64,000 nt of DNA from contig PMZR01000058.1 of the NCBI GenBank assembly GCA_003170135.1, positions 42,924 through 106,923 of the forward strand, given 5' to 3'. The notes beneath the pieces were generated by a model. It searched no databases. It saw nothing but the letters and a program-made list of their open reading frames with translations, and had not been told where the DNA came from. Origin of the DNA: Acidobacteriota bacterium. Lineage in GTDB: Bacteria > Acidobacteriota > Vicinamibacteria > Vicinamibacterales > Fen-181. Of this stretch, positions 22,078 through 30,328 are shown piece by piece (position 1 is the first letter of the stretch; the number at the start of each line of letters is the position of its first letter). Made by a program: the position numbers and the translations under genes.

Positions 22078-24807
22078 ATGTTTGAGACCTTCAGAAAGAC
22101 TCGTCCCGGCGGCAAGGGCGGCAACCCGCGCCACCCGGCCGAAGAACTGATGGCGCTGCTCGAGGCGGCCCGAAAAGAGCGTATCGAGCTGACCGCGGTA
22201 CTCACGCAGATCGAAACGCGCGGCGCAAAGGTCACGCAGGTGGGCCACGCGCTCGAACAGATCGAAAAGAAGGCCGCCGCGGCCGCCGACCGGCTCGGGA
22301 GCCTCGATAGCCGGCTCGCCGGACTGGACGAACGCACGCGCGCCGCGGAGGACCTGACAAAGCGGCTCGACACGTTGTCGGAGCGAACGGCGAAGGCGGA
22401 GGGGCTGATGGGCCAGATCACCTCCTCCACCGGCGAGCTGACCAAGCACCGCGAAATGCTGCAGACCTTCTCGTCGCAGGCGCTTCAGACGCAGGCCGGC
22501 GTCGAAACGCTGAAGAAGGAGCGGATCGCGCTCGAGAACATGCGCTCGGAGATGCGGCACGTACAGGCCGACGTGAAGCAGTCGATCGACCAGATGGCCG
22601 CCGTCAAGACGGATCTCGACGAGATGCGAACCGGCGGCGGGCAGCTGGCGCAGGACTACGCGCGGCTGAAGGACGCCTCGCGCGAAGGACAGGAACGCGC
22701 CGCCGCGACGCTCGATGCCGTGAAGGAGGTCGAGAAGAAGCTCGATCGCCTCGACGCCCTGCGCGCGTTGAGCAAGGACACCGAGGAGCGGCTCGCCGCG
22801 CTCAACGGCCTGGCCGAGCACATCTCGGCCAAGACGAAGGCGCTCGAGAGCCAGAAGCACGTGCTGGATCGCGCGGGCGTCGAAGCCAACCGCGTCAACG
22901 AGCTCGTCTGGTCGATGGACGCCCAGATCGCGAAGATGACCGAGGCGGGCAAGGAGATCGCGCGGACCGAGGAACTGGTCGCAAGGCTCGAAACGCTGGC
23001 CAAGGAGACCGGCGGCCAGGTCAACGCCGCCGTCCGGGCCAAGGACGACGTCGCGCGCGAGCTCGCGCGGGTCCAGAAGGAGGGCCAGGACTTCGCGGAA
23101 TTCGGGCGCTCGTACCTCGAACGCCTCACGCTGCTCAAGAAGGAATTCGATTCCTTCGACCAGCGCCTGCGCGCGCTGCAGACCTCGCTCGGGGACTCGG
23201 AGGGCCGTCTGGACGCCCTGGCAGCCCGCGACAAGAACCTGGCCGCGCTCGGCACGCGCATGGACGGGTTGCACAAGCGGGCCGACGAGCTCGCGGCGCG
23301 GGCCGAGGACATGGACCGGAAGATGGCGACGCTCGACGCCGTGGGCGATCGTCTCAGCCAGGTGGACGACCTCTCGAAGAAGGCCACGTGGCAGATGGAG
23401 GCCCTCCGGAAGAGCCGCGAGGATGTCGAGGCGCTGAAGAAAGAGTTCCAGGACGTGGCGCGCCTGCTGGCAGAGACCACGCAGGCACGCGACCGCCTCG
23501 CCGCGGACCGGGCGAGCCTGGAGTCGACCGCGGACCGGCTGACGGCGTTCCGCGCGAACTCGGCGGACCTCGAGGGCAAGCTGGATGCAATCGCCGCGAA
23601 GTTCGACATGGTGGACGAGAGCGCCCGCAAGGCGGCGCGGTTCGACGAGGTGCACGCGGACATCGACCGCCAGCTCACGCGCCTGAACGCGCGCACCGAC
23701 TTCGTCACCAAGGTCGAGGAGCGCCTCGACACGCTCCACACGCTCGGCGACCAGGTGACCCACCAGATGGAGGCGCAGCTGGCACGGCGGGCGGAACTCG
23801 ATTCGATGAAGACGCTGCTCGAGGGGGTCGCCACGCTGGCCACCGACGCCCACATGAAGCTGGACAGCGTCGCCAGCGTGCAAGCGAAACTCCTCCCGCT
23901 GACCGCGCAGCTCGGCGCCCTGAAGACCACCGTCGACCAGATGACGACCGATACGCAGAAGATGCAGGAGCAGGGCCGGGGCATCGCCGAGCAGGAAAAG
24001 CGCCTGGCGGAGCTCGCCGAGACCGGCCGGACCCTGACGGCGTCCGTGGACGAGCGGCTGCGCCAGGTGCAGGGGCTGTCGGAGGAGCTCAAACGGGCGA
24101 GCGCATTCAAGGACGAGGTGCTCGGCGAACTGGCACGCATCCAGGGGCGGCAGCGCGAGGTGAGCGCCCAGGTGGAGGCCTCAGAGGATCAAATCAAGCG
24201 CGTCGAAAGCCTGTCGGCGCAGCTCGAGAAACGGCGCGCGCAACTGGCCTTTGGCGAGAAGCGCATCGCCGTCTTCGAAGCGCGCCTCACCGATCTGAAG
24301 CAGGCGACCGAGGACGTCGAACGCCAGACAGAGCACCTGGCCAGCCGCGAGGCGGTCGTGATGGCCGTGCGCGCGGAGGCGGAATCGGTCCATGAGGTCG
24401 CGGCGCGCGCCAAGGCGGATCTCGACCATGTGGTCGCGCACCGGGAGGACGTCGCGACGCTCAAGGGCCAGGTGGACGCCCTGCTGGGACACATCTCCGA
24501 GATCGACGAGAAGGTCGCGCTGGTCGAGTCCCGCAAGGCGCTGGTCAACGACGTCCGGCTCCAGGCGAACATGATCGTGAACATGCTGAACGACGTCCGG
24601 TGCAACCTGGAGACGGTCAGCGAACAGCGGGCGATCGTCGATGATGTCGCCGCAAAGGTGGCAACGCTGGACTTCGCGGTGCAGGAGGCCAACAACACGC
24701 TGCGGGCGCTGCAGCGCGAGCGCGAGCTCGCCGAGCGCATCGAGCACGGCATCCAGCAACTGCGCGCCCGCACGACCGGCGAGAAGGAACACAAGAAACG
24801 GGCGTAG
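22078..24807 (+). CDS. Giant coiled-coil protein of unknown function (909 aa)
   Basis: After a short basic start (MFETFRKTRPGGKGG) nearly the whole protein is a continuous coiled coil rich in Glu, Lys, Ala and Leu, with recurrent LA(A/E)LxxR, LDxLxxR and EDV/EAL units suggesting internal duplication. There is no signal peptide, membrane segment, ATP-binding motif or globular domain, so it is not an SMC protein. Length alone would allow a rod of more than 100 nm. GGAGCGAAGAA precedes the ATG. It is downstream of the GspE/PilB ATPase on the same strand, so a cytoskeletal, polar or pilus-associated scaffold is possible but unproven. Confidence 0.8.
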   Translation: MFETFRKTRPGGKGGNPRHPAEELMALLEAARKERIELTAVLTQIETRGAKVTQVGHALEQIEKKAAAAADRLGSLDSRLAGLDERTRAAEDLTKRLDTLSERTAKAEGLMGQITSSTGELTKHREMLQTFSSQALQTQAGVETLKKERIALENMRSEMRHVQADVKQSIDQMAAVKTDLDEMRTGGGQLAQDYARLKDASREGQERAAATLDAVKEVEKKLDRLDALRALSKDTEERLAALNGLAEHISAKTKALESQKHVLDRAGVEANRVNELVWSMDAQIAKMTEAGKEIARTEELVARLETLAKETGGQVNAAVRAKDDVARELARVQKEGQDFAEFGRSYLERLTLLKKEFDSFDQRLRALQTSLGDSEGRLDALAARDKNLAALGTRMDGLHKRADELAARAEDMDRKMATLDAVGDRLSQVDDLSKKATWQMEALRKSREDVEALKKEFQDVARLLAETTQARDRLAADRASLESTADRLTAFRANSADLEGKLDAIAAKFDMVDESARKAARFDEVHADIDRQLTRLNARTDFVTKVEERLDTLHTLGDQVTHQMEAQLARRAELDSMKTLLEGVATLATDAHMKLDSVASVQAKLLPLTAQLGALKTTVDQMTTDTQKMQEQGRGIAEQEKRLAELAETGRTLTASVDERLRQVQGLSEELKRASAFKDEVLGELARIQGRQREVSAQVEASEDQIKRVESLSAQLEKRRAQLAFGEKRIAVFEARLTDLKQATEDVERQTEHLASREAVVMAVRAEAESVHEVAARAKADLDHVVAHREDVATLKGQVDALLGHISEIDEKVALVESRKALVNDVRLQANMIVNMLNDVRCNLETVSEQRAIVDDVAAKVATLDFAVQEANNTLRALQRERELAERIEHGIQQLRARTTGEKEHKKRA

Positions 24808-24809
24808 GC

Positions 24810-24879
24810 AGTAGACAGTGGGTAGTGGGTAGTGGACAGCAGCCCTATCCCCTATCCACTATCCCCTGCCCGCTATCGT
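24810..24879. repeat. Period-7 intergenic repeat, two facing arrays (AGTGGGT and CTATCCC)
   Basis: AGTAGAC, AGTGGGT, AGTGGGT, AGTGGAC run in exact 7-bp steps, followed by CTATCCC, CTATCCA, CTATCCC, CTGCCCG, CTATCGT. The two halves are roughly complementary, so a long imperfect hairpin can form between the convergent stop codons. The last CTA is the stop codon of the minus-strand gene. Confidence 0.75.
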
Positions 24880-25541
24880 TTCGACACGATCTCCGCGATG
24901 TCTCGCTCGAGCGTCGTCACCGGCTTTTCCACGACCCGGCCGATCTCCTGGCCGCCCCGCAGGAAGATGAACGTCGGCACCCGAGTCACGTTCCACTTCT
25001 CCGTCAGCCCGCCCGCATCCTTCTTCGTCCGATCGACCGCCAGCAGCTTCATCCGATCGGCCGACCAGCCGGACTCGTCGGCAATCTTGAAGAACCGCGG
25101 CAGATCGCGGCGCGTGTCGGGGCACCAGGTCGCGACCACGGCGAACACTTCGACATCCTTCGCGCGATCGCGAATCAGCGTGACCGCGGCGGCGTCCGGC
25201 TCGTAGTCCTGCGCGCGCAGTTCCTTCCAGACATCGTTGAAGGTTTCCATGTCGGCGCGGGTCACGCTGCCGGTGAGCGGCGGCGGCCCGGGGTTCGGCC
25301 GCGCGGCAAGGGCCGGCGCGGCGCCGGCCGGGCTCGGTACCGCCGCAGCGGGCCCCGGCGGGGCCAGCTTGGCCGCGGGTGGAGGCGTGGCCGGCGGTTG
25401 CGCCACCGCGGGACCACCGCTGCGGACGCCGGCGGCTGGCACGCTGGCCGGCTTGGATTTCGACGCGCAGGCGCCCGCCGGCAGCACGCATACCAATGCG
25501 GCCACGAGCGCGCCCACCAGGTGATTAGTGCATGGTGTCAT
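24873..25541 (-). CDS. Thioredoxin-like lipoprotein with single active-site cysteine
   Basis: The N-terminus is a signal sequence with a lipobox-like LPAGAC (Cys25), then an Ala/Pro-rich linker of about 60 residues. The domain from residue 95 is thioredoxin-like: VFAVVATWCPDTRRDLPRFF holds the active-site position as WCPDT (Cys140) rather than CxxC, and VTRVPTFIFLRGGQEIGRV contains the cis-Pro loop. Proteins of this type occur as envelope thioredoxin relatives. With one cysteine it cannot form the usual internal disulfide, so it may act as a monothiol or binding protein. It converges on the coiled-coil gene across a repeat array. Confidence 0.8.
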   Translation of the reverse strand: MTPCTNHLVGALVAALVCVLPAGACASKSKPASVPAAGVRSGGPAVAQPPATPPPAAKLAPPGPAAAVPSPAGAAPALAARPNPGPPPLTGSVTRADMETFNDVWKELRAQDYEPDAAAVTLIRDRAKDVEVFAVVATWCPDTRRDLPRFFKIADESGWSADRMKLLAVDRTKKDAGGLTEKWNVTRVPTFIFLRGGQEIGRVVEKPVTTLERDIAEIVSKR

Positions 25542-25617
25542 CGCGATGGGTCCTTTCGGATCTTGTTGAGTATGAGTTCACGCGGCATCGCGGCCGCTCG
25601 ATAACGGCTCGTGCTGC

Positions 25618-27180
25618 TCAGTGCGACGGGGGCTTGCTGCGCCGGTGCGCGTCGAAGAAGTCGAACGCGGCCGTCAGGTTCGGTTCGACGACGTCCATGT
25701 GGGTGCCGCCCGGCACTTCGACGTACCGGTGCTCGACGCCCAATCGTTTCATCTCGGCGACCATCGCCCGCGACCCTTCGACGGGTACTGTCGCGTCCGC
25801 GTCGCCGTGGACGACCAGTTGCGGGACCTGCCTCATCTGCGCAACAGTCGCCGGCCGGCCTGCCCCGGAAAAGACGGCCAGCGCCGCCCATCGGTCCGCG
25901 TACTTCGCGCCCAGGTACCAGGTGCCGATGGCGCCCATCGAGTGCCCGAGCAGGTAGACGCGATTCTCGTCCACCCTGTACTGCTTTCGCACGAGATCGA
26001 TGACCGCCAGCACGTCCGCTTCGCTCATCTCCCGCTTCCGCTGCTGCGCGGCATCCTGGCCCGAGATGCCCAGCGAGACGCCGTACCCGCCGTCCACCCG
26101 GAAGCCAAGCGGCGCAACGACGAGATAGCCGCGCTCCTCCGCGAGAACCGGCAGCCGTTTGCCGTAGGCCGTGAAGAACGAGTTCTCGTCGACGCCCAGA
26201 CCGTGCAACGCGACGACGAGGGACCATGCCTGCCGGCCGGTGTAGCCGCGCGGGACATGGAGCCGATACGCCATGATCTCGCCGGCCTGCTGGAGCAGGT
26301 AGTGCCGCTCGAAGTCGCCGGTTCGTCCCGCGAACGGATCGCTGCCCGACCTGGCGGTCGCGAGCGTCGCCTCGGCCTCGGCCACTTCCCTGCCCACATC
26401 GAAGGCGCCCATCTCGATCCGGCCGCCATTGACTCGGTGCACGTAGTCGTCCGGGTACAGAAGATCCGCGCGCCAGGCGGCAAAGACTTCCGGCGGCAGC
26501 ACATTCGCGGCGCTCACGAGCGTGGCGAGGCGGGCATCGAGTCCCTTGAACAGTTCGATGACGAGACTGCAGGTCCCGAGCGACTGGTCGCCGTTCAGCA
26601 ACTCGACCTCGACGATGTGCCTGCCGTCGGGCACACCCGACAGATCGAGATCGGCGACGAACGGGGACTCGCGCAGATCGCGCGCCACGCCCGCGAAGGT
26701 GCCCAGGTCCTTCTCGATCGCGCCCGTACGCCCGGTCATGCTGCCAGAACCTGGCGGCGGCTGGCGCAGGCGCACCCGCGCGACGGGCGAGGAGGTGAGG
26801 TCGAGCGCCGGCGCGTAGATCTGTTCGATTCGTACGGTGTACGGCGTGGACGGATCGACGAACACGCGGTCGGCACGCAGCACCAGCGAGTGCGCGAAGT
26901 CGAGCACATCGGTCCAGGGCCGGCCCGAGAGCAGCGTCGTCCCCTTCGCCAGGAGCCGTCTCGCTTCACCCACGCGACCGGTCTTGATGGCCTCGGCCAG
27001 CGCCTTGTCGATCGCGTCGATCTCCTGCTTCAAGGCGCCGTCGGGCTGTGCGGTTGCCCGCAGCGTCCGGTAGCGCACCTGGGCGAGCCCGATATTGGGC
27101 AGCGCCTGCGCAAACGAACGCGCCGGCGTGACGACCAGCGCGGCGAGCATCGCGAGTACGATGAGTCGCGAGATGGGCAT
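25618..27180 (-). CDS. Secreted alpha/beta-hydrolase (PHB depolymerase/esterase-like)
   Basis: The ATG at 27180 with GGAG upstream opens a clear signal peptide (LIVLAMLAALVVTPARSFAQ). An N-terminal region of about 270 residues precedes the hydrolase domain. The nucleophile elbow is GHSMGAIGTW (Ser414); the acid is in VVHGDADATVP (Asp460/462) and the base in PGGTHMDVV (His494). The oxyanion-type VVALHGLGVDEN segment lies near residue 315. This arrangement matches LpqC/feruloyl-esterase-like depolymerases acting outside the cytoplasm. The substrate is unknown. Confidence 0.83.
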   Translation of the reverse strand: MPISRLIVLAMLAALVVTPARSFAQALPNIGLAQVRYRTLRATAQPDGALKQEIDAIDKALAEAIKTGRVGEARRLLAKGTTLLSGRPWTDVLDFAHSLVLRADRVFVDPSTPYTVRIEQIYAPALDLTSSPVARVRLRQPPPGSGSMTGRTGAIEKDLGTFAGVARDLRESPFVADLDLSGVPDGRHIVEVELLNGDQSLGTCSLVIELFKGLDARLATLVSAANVLPPEVFAAWRADLLYPDDYVHRVNGGRIEMGAFDVGREVAEAEATLATARSGSDPFAGRTGDFERHYLLQQAGEIMAYRLHVPRGYTGRQAWSLVVALHGLGVDENSFFTAYGKRLPVLAEERGYLVVAPLGFRVDGGYGVSLGISGQDAAQQRKREMSEADVLAVIDLVRKQYRVDENRVYLLGHSMGAIGTWYLGAKYADRWAALAVFSGAGRPATVAQMRQVPQLVVHGDADATVPVEGSRAMVAEMKRLGVEHRYVEVPGGTHMDVVEPNLTAAFDFFDAHRRSKPPSH

Positions 27181-27360
27181 GTACGAGCTCCGCCAGTCGC
27201 GTGCGGGTTGTCTTGCCTGCTCCCGGGCGCACGACATTCTAAATCAGGAACCGGCATTCCGCGGTCAGGATTCGGGGCCCGATCCCGGATGCGTCAACGC
27301 AAGTCGGCAGGCGTTTGGAGGCCGCCACCTGAGAGAATAGGCGCAACGCGGCCGTCCCTC

Positions 27361-28203
27361 GTGGCTGGGGCCATCCGGGGCACCCTCGAGAACTTCCACG
27401 AGGGCTGGTACTACCGCGACCTCTGGTCGAACCTGGCGATGATGGCGGCGCAGTACTTCGCGCCGATGCTCGTCTTCCTGTGCGCGGCCCTCGTCGCCGT
27501 TCGCTGGCCGCGCACGGGCGGCCTCGCCCACCTGCTGCTGGCCGGACTGGTCGCCTGGTTCATCAACACGTCGGCCGGCCGGGTCCTCATCGCCATGCCG
27601 CTGGTGGTCCTCGGCGGGCTCTATGCGTTCGGCCGGGTCCGCCCCGCGCGCCGCGCCACGCTGCTGCTCGTCGCTCTCCCGGTGCTCGTCATTGCCTGCT
27701 GCGCCATCGAACCGATCTGGCGCATCGCGCATCGCGTCGACGATGGGTTCACCGGAATGCGAATCATCGAAGGCAACGGCGTCAGGTTGAGGTGGGCGCC
27801 GGCGGGACCAAGGTGGCCCGAGGACGGGACGAGCTGGGACGGGGCCAGATCCGCGTGCGAACACCTGAACGCGGACGGGCAATCGCTCGCGGCCACTCCC
27901 CAAAACGTGTGGTGGTGCCTCCCCACCGTAGACGAGGCGGTGCGATCGATGGTGCGGCACGGCGTGCAGGCGGGCGGCACCTGGGACCAAACGCACGCGG
28001 AACCCACCTACGCACAAACGCCCGACAAGGAAACACCGCTGTGGGCGCCGCACTCGAAGGTCATCTACTGGTGGACCGCCACCGAGGCCGATGCCACGCA
28101 CGCGTACCGCATCGTCTACAACGGACAGGTGCACCCGATGCCGAAGAAGGTGCGGTGGGGGTACCTCGCCTACCGCTGCGTCGCCGACGTGAGTTCGCGG
28201 TAG
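27361..28203 (+). CDS. Membrane protein with C-terminal extracytoplasmic domain
   Basis: Three or four hydrophobic segments fill the first 130 residues (MMAAQYFAPMLVFLCAALVA, LAHLLLAGLVAWFINT, LLLVALPVLVIACCA). They are followed by a soluble domain of about 140 residues with paired cysteines and many Trp (ACEHLNAD, VWWCLPTVDEA, KVIYWWTATE, YLAYRCV), reminiscent of the Lcl/DUF1566-like C-type domain. The start is uncertain: GTG 27361 is used, and ATG 27289 is an in-frame alternative. It converges with the glycosidase gene across a repeat array whose first bases follow the stop codon. Confidence 0.65.
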   Translation: MAGAIRGTLENFHEGWYYRDLWSNLAMMAAQYFAPMLVFLCAALVAVRWPRTGGLAHLLLAGLVAWFINTSAGRVLIAMPLVVLGGLYAFGRVRPARRATLLLVALPVLVIACCAIEPIWRIAHRVDDGFTGMRIIEGNGVRLRWAPAGPRWPEDGTSWDGARSACEHLNADGQSLAATPQNVWWCLPTVDEAVRSMVRHGVQAGGTWDQTHAEPTYAQTPDKETPLWAPHSKVIYWWTATEADATHAYRIVYNGQVHPMPKKVRWGYLAYRCVADVSSR

Positions 28204-28212
28204 CCGTGCTGC

Positions 28213-28247
28213 CTACTGTCTACTGTTCACTGTTCACTGTCTACTGT
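28213..28247. repeat. Period-7 intergenic repeat, CTACTGT/TCACTGT type (5 units)
   Basis: CTACTGT, CTACTGT, TCACTGT, TCACTGT, CTACTGT in exact tandem between convergent genes. The CTA of the last unit (28241-28243) is the stop codon of the minus-strand glycosidase. Confidence 0.8.
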
Positions 28248-30292
28248 TTGCCCTTGCCCGCCACCGCCTCCAGCGTCAGCACCTCGAACGGCTTCAGGTC
28301 GAAGGCATGCGGCCGCCCCGCCGCGAGATCGATGGCCGGCGCCTGTCGATCCGCCGCCCATGGACTGTGAGCGCGATAGCTGCGCGGGGCATCGGTGGGA
28401 AGCTCGAACGCCTTTGAAATGTCGAGCGTGATGGCCGCGGGCTTGTCGCTCGGGTTCCGCAGAACGAGGATCCCTTTCGCCGGCGTCCACGACGCAAAGC
28501 CGTAGACCTCGAACTTCGCGGGATCGCCGCCGACCCAGTGCGTGTCGAAGAGCACGTCGGCGTTGGCGCGCGACCACTTCGCGCCCTCGGCCAGCGCGTC
28601 CCAGTTCTTCGGCGAGAGCAGCGACGGCGTGATGTACATCTCCTGCAGCTGGGTGCCGGTCCCGAAGTAGTCGTGCACTTCCGCGGTGAAGTCGTCCTGC
28701 GGATCGGTATCGAGGCCCTGGGCACTCTTCGCGTAGATGAGGCCGTGCAGCATCAGCGAGCTGAGTGGATAAAGCGGCCCCTTCTGCACGATGCCCGCGT
28801 AGGTGTCGGCGTCGCGGTAGGTGATCCACCGCTGCCGCATAGAGCCGGTCGGCTGTTCGATGAAGCCGTGGTCTTCGCCGCCGCGCCAGATCGAGTCTGC
28901 GTACTGCAGCCAGAACGGCGACGGCCACGTGCCCGTCGTCAGGTTGATGAAGATGTCCGGCTTCTGTCCCCGCAGGTCGTCTATCAACTGGATGGCGGCC
29001 TCGAAGTCGCTCCCGAACGGGCTGCCGGGCACGGTGCCCAGGGCGCGGCCCACGCCGTCGAACTTGAACATGTTGACGCCGTACTGACGCACCATGTTGG
29101 TGCAGACCTCGTGAAACCGGTTGTAGTACACGGGGCCCGACAGGGCGAGGCCGCCCTTGTTGGTTTCGTAACCCTGCTTCTGGCCGAAGGCCATCCGGAT
29201 CTTCTTGGGCTCGTTGTAGCCGCCCCACGGCGACATCCACACGCCCGGCGCCGCGCCGTACCTGGCCGCCGCTTCCTTGATCGGCGCAAAGCCGTGCGGG
29301 AACCCACCGTTGAAATCCCACAGCGACTCGGGGTTGTCCCACCCGTCGTCGAACAGGAACGAATCGAGCGTCACGCCGCGCTTCACGTGCAATTCCCGGC
29401 CGTAGGTGTCGATGACGTCGACGGCGGCCTTCTCGTCGTACTTCGTGACGGGGAAATAGCCGATGTCGTACCAGGTGTTGTAGTGCAGGAACGTGCGGTA
29501 GGGATGGGCGCGCTCGCGCTCCAGGTACTGCAGGAACGCGCGCCGCATCTGTCCTTCCGGGGCGATGCCGACGACAACGGACACGGTGAGCGTCTGCCGC
29601 GCCCGCAGAGCCACGTTGCGCGACAGCGCGCAGCGCGCACGGCCGCCGTCAATGGCGCACTGCGCCATCGGGTGTTCGACGCCCGCGAAGATATTCCCGG
29701 CCACGATCGGCGACCCCTGCGCCGTGCCAACGACCGAGGCGCCCGGCAGCGCCGCGTCCAGCAAGATGATCTCCTTGATGCTCAGCTCGGCGCGGGCGGT
29801 CGTCACCTGGATCTGCTGCCGCAGGTAGTTGGCGCCGTTCCCGAGGCTCGCGCGCCAGCGAATGGTCGACCCTTCGGGCCCGGCGAAGCGCATCGTCACC
29901 GAACGTCCAGGGAGCCGGTCCGCGAGGCGGGCGGCCATCGCCCGGCCGATCTGCCCCTCGAGCACGATCGACTCGGCCAGCGCCTTCAGATCGGACGCCT
30001 TCACTCGCGTGCCGTCGGCCATGACGAGCACGAAGAGTTCATCCCCGGCCGGGATCCGCCGGTCTGCCATCTTGTTTGTCAGCGACAGCGGCTTCATCGT
30101 CGAACCCTGGACGCGCCATTGTCCGGCGATTACGCGGTTGCCCAGAGTTATCGTCCCCGCGCGAAAGCTCTGCGTCGCGATGCCGCCGTCCACGATGGTG
30201 CAGCGAGCCAGGTCGTGGTCGTGGGCCGAGACGCCGGTGGCAGCGAGCAGCGGGGTCATGAGAGCCAAGATCCGCAGATGACGCAATGACAT
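28241..30292 (-). CDS. Secreted alpha-galactosidase-like glycoside hydrolase (clan GH-D type)
   Basis: A signal peptide (MSLRHLRILALMTPLLAATG) leads a 683-residue protein. A beta-rich N-terminal region is followed by a TIM-barrel with the GH36/GH27-like motifs: SFLFDDGWD (315-318) and the probable nucleophile strand FKFDG (410-413), then GEDHGFIEQ. A C-terminal beta domain (ILVLRNPSDKPAAITLD) completes the architecture. It should cleave alpha-linked galactose-type residues outside the cytoplasm. It is the last gene of a likely operon with a sugar kinase 37 bp upstream and a nucleotidyltransferase, so released sugar would be imported and activated. Confidence 0.72.
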   Translation of the reverse strand: MSLRHLRILALMTPLLAATGVSAHDHDLARCTIVDGGIATQSFRAGTITLGNRVIAGQWRVQGSTMKPLSLTNKMADRRIPAGDELFVLVMADGTRVKASDLKALAESIVLEGQIGRAMAARLADRLPGRSVTMRFAGPEGSTIRWRASLGNGANYLRQQIQVTTARAELSIKEIILLDAALPGASVVGTAQGSPIVAGNIFAGVEHPMAQCAIDGGRARCALSRNVALRARQTLTVSVVVGIAPEGQMRRAFLQYLERERAHPYRTFLHYNTWYDIGYFPVTKYDEKAAVDVIDTYGRELHVKRGVTLDSFLFDDGWDNPESLWDFNGGFPHGFAPIKEAAARYGAAPGVWMSPWGGYNEPKKIRMAFGQKQGYETNKGGLALSGPVYYNRFHEVCTNMVRQYGVNMFKFDGVGRALGTVPGSPFGSDFEAAIQLIDDLRGQKPDIFINLTTGTWPSPFWLQYADSIWRGGEDHGFIEQPTGSMRQRWITYRDADTYAGIVQKGPLYPLSSLMLHGLIYAKSAQGLDTDPQDDFTAEVHDYFGTGTQLQEMYITPSLLSPKNWDALAEGAKWSRANADVLFDTHWVGGDPAKFEVYGFASWTPAKGILVLRNPSDKPAAITLDISKAFELPTDAPRSYRAHSPWAADRQAPAIDLAAGRPHAFDLKPFEVLTLEAVAGKGKQ

Positions 30293-30309
30293 GTGCTCCT
30301 CGTGCTGTC

Positions 30310-30327
30310 GCGGGCCTCAAGGCCCGC
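30310..30327. repeat. GC-rich palindrome (GCGGGCCT ... AGGCCCGC)
   Basis: A perfect 8-bp inverted repeat with a 2-nt loop fills most of the gap between the kinase stop codon and the glycosidase start. Palindromes of this type are common dispersed elements in GC-rich genomes; it may cut read-through or protect the 3' end. Confidence 0.5.
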
Positions 30328-30328
30328 C

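Noticed and set aside
27255..27295. Another period-7 array (GGATTCG, GGGCCCG, ATCCCGG)
   Set aside because: The heptamers are too divergent to separate from chance GC-rich sequence.
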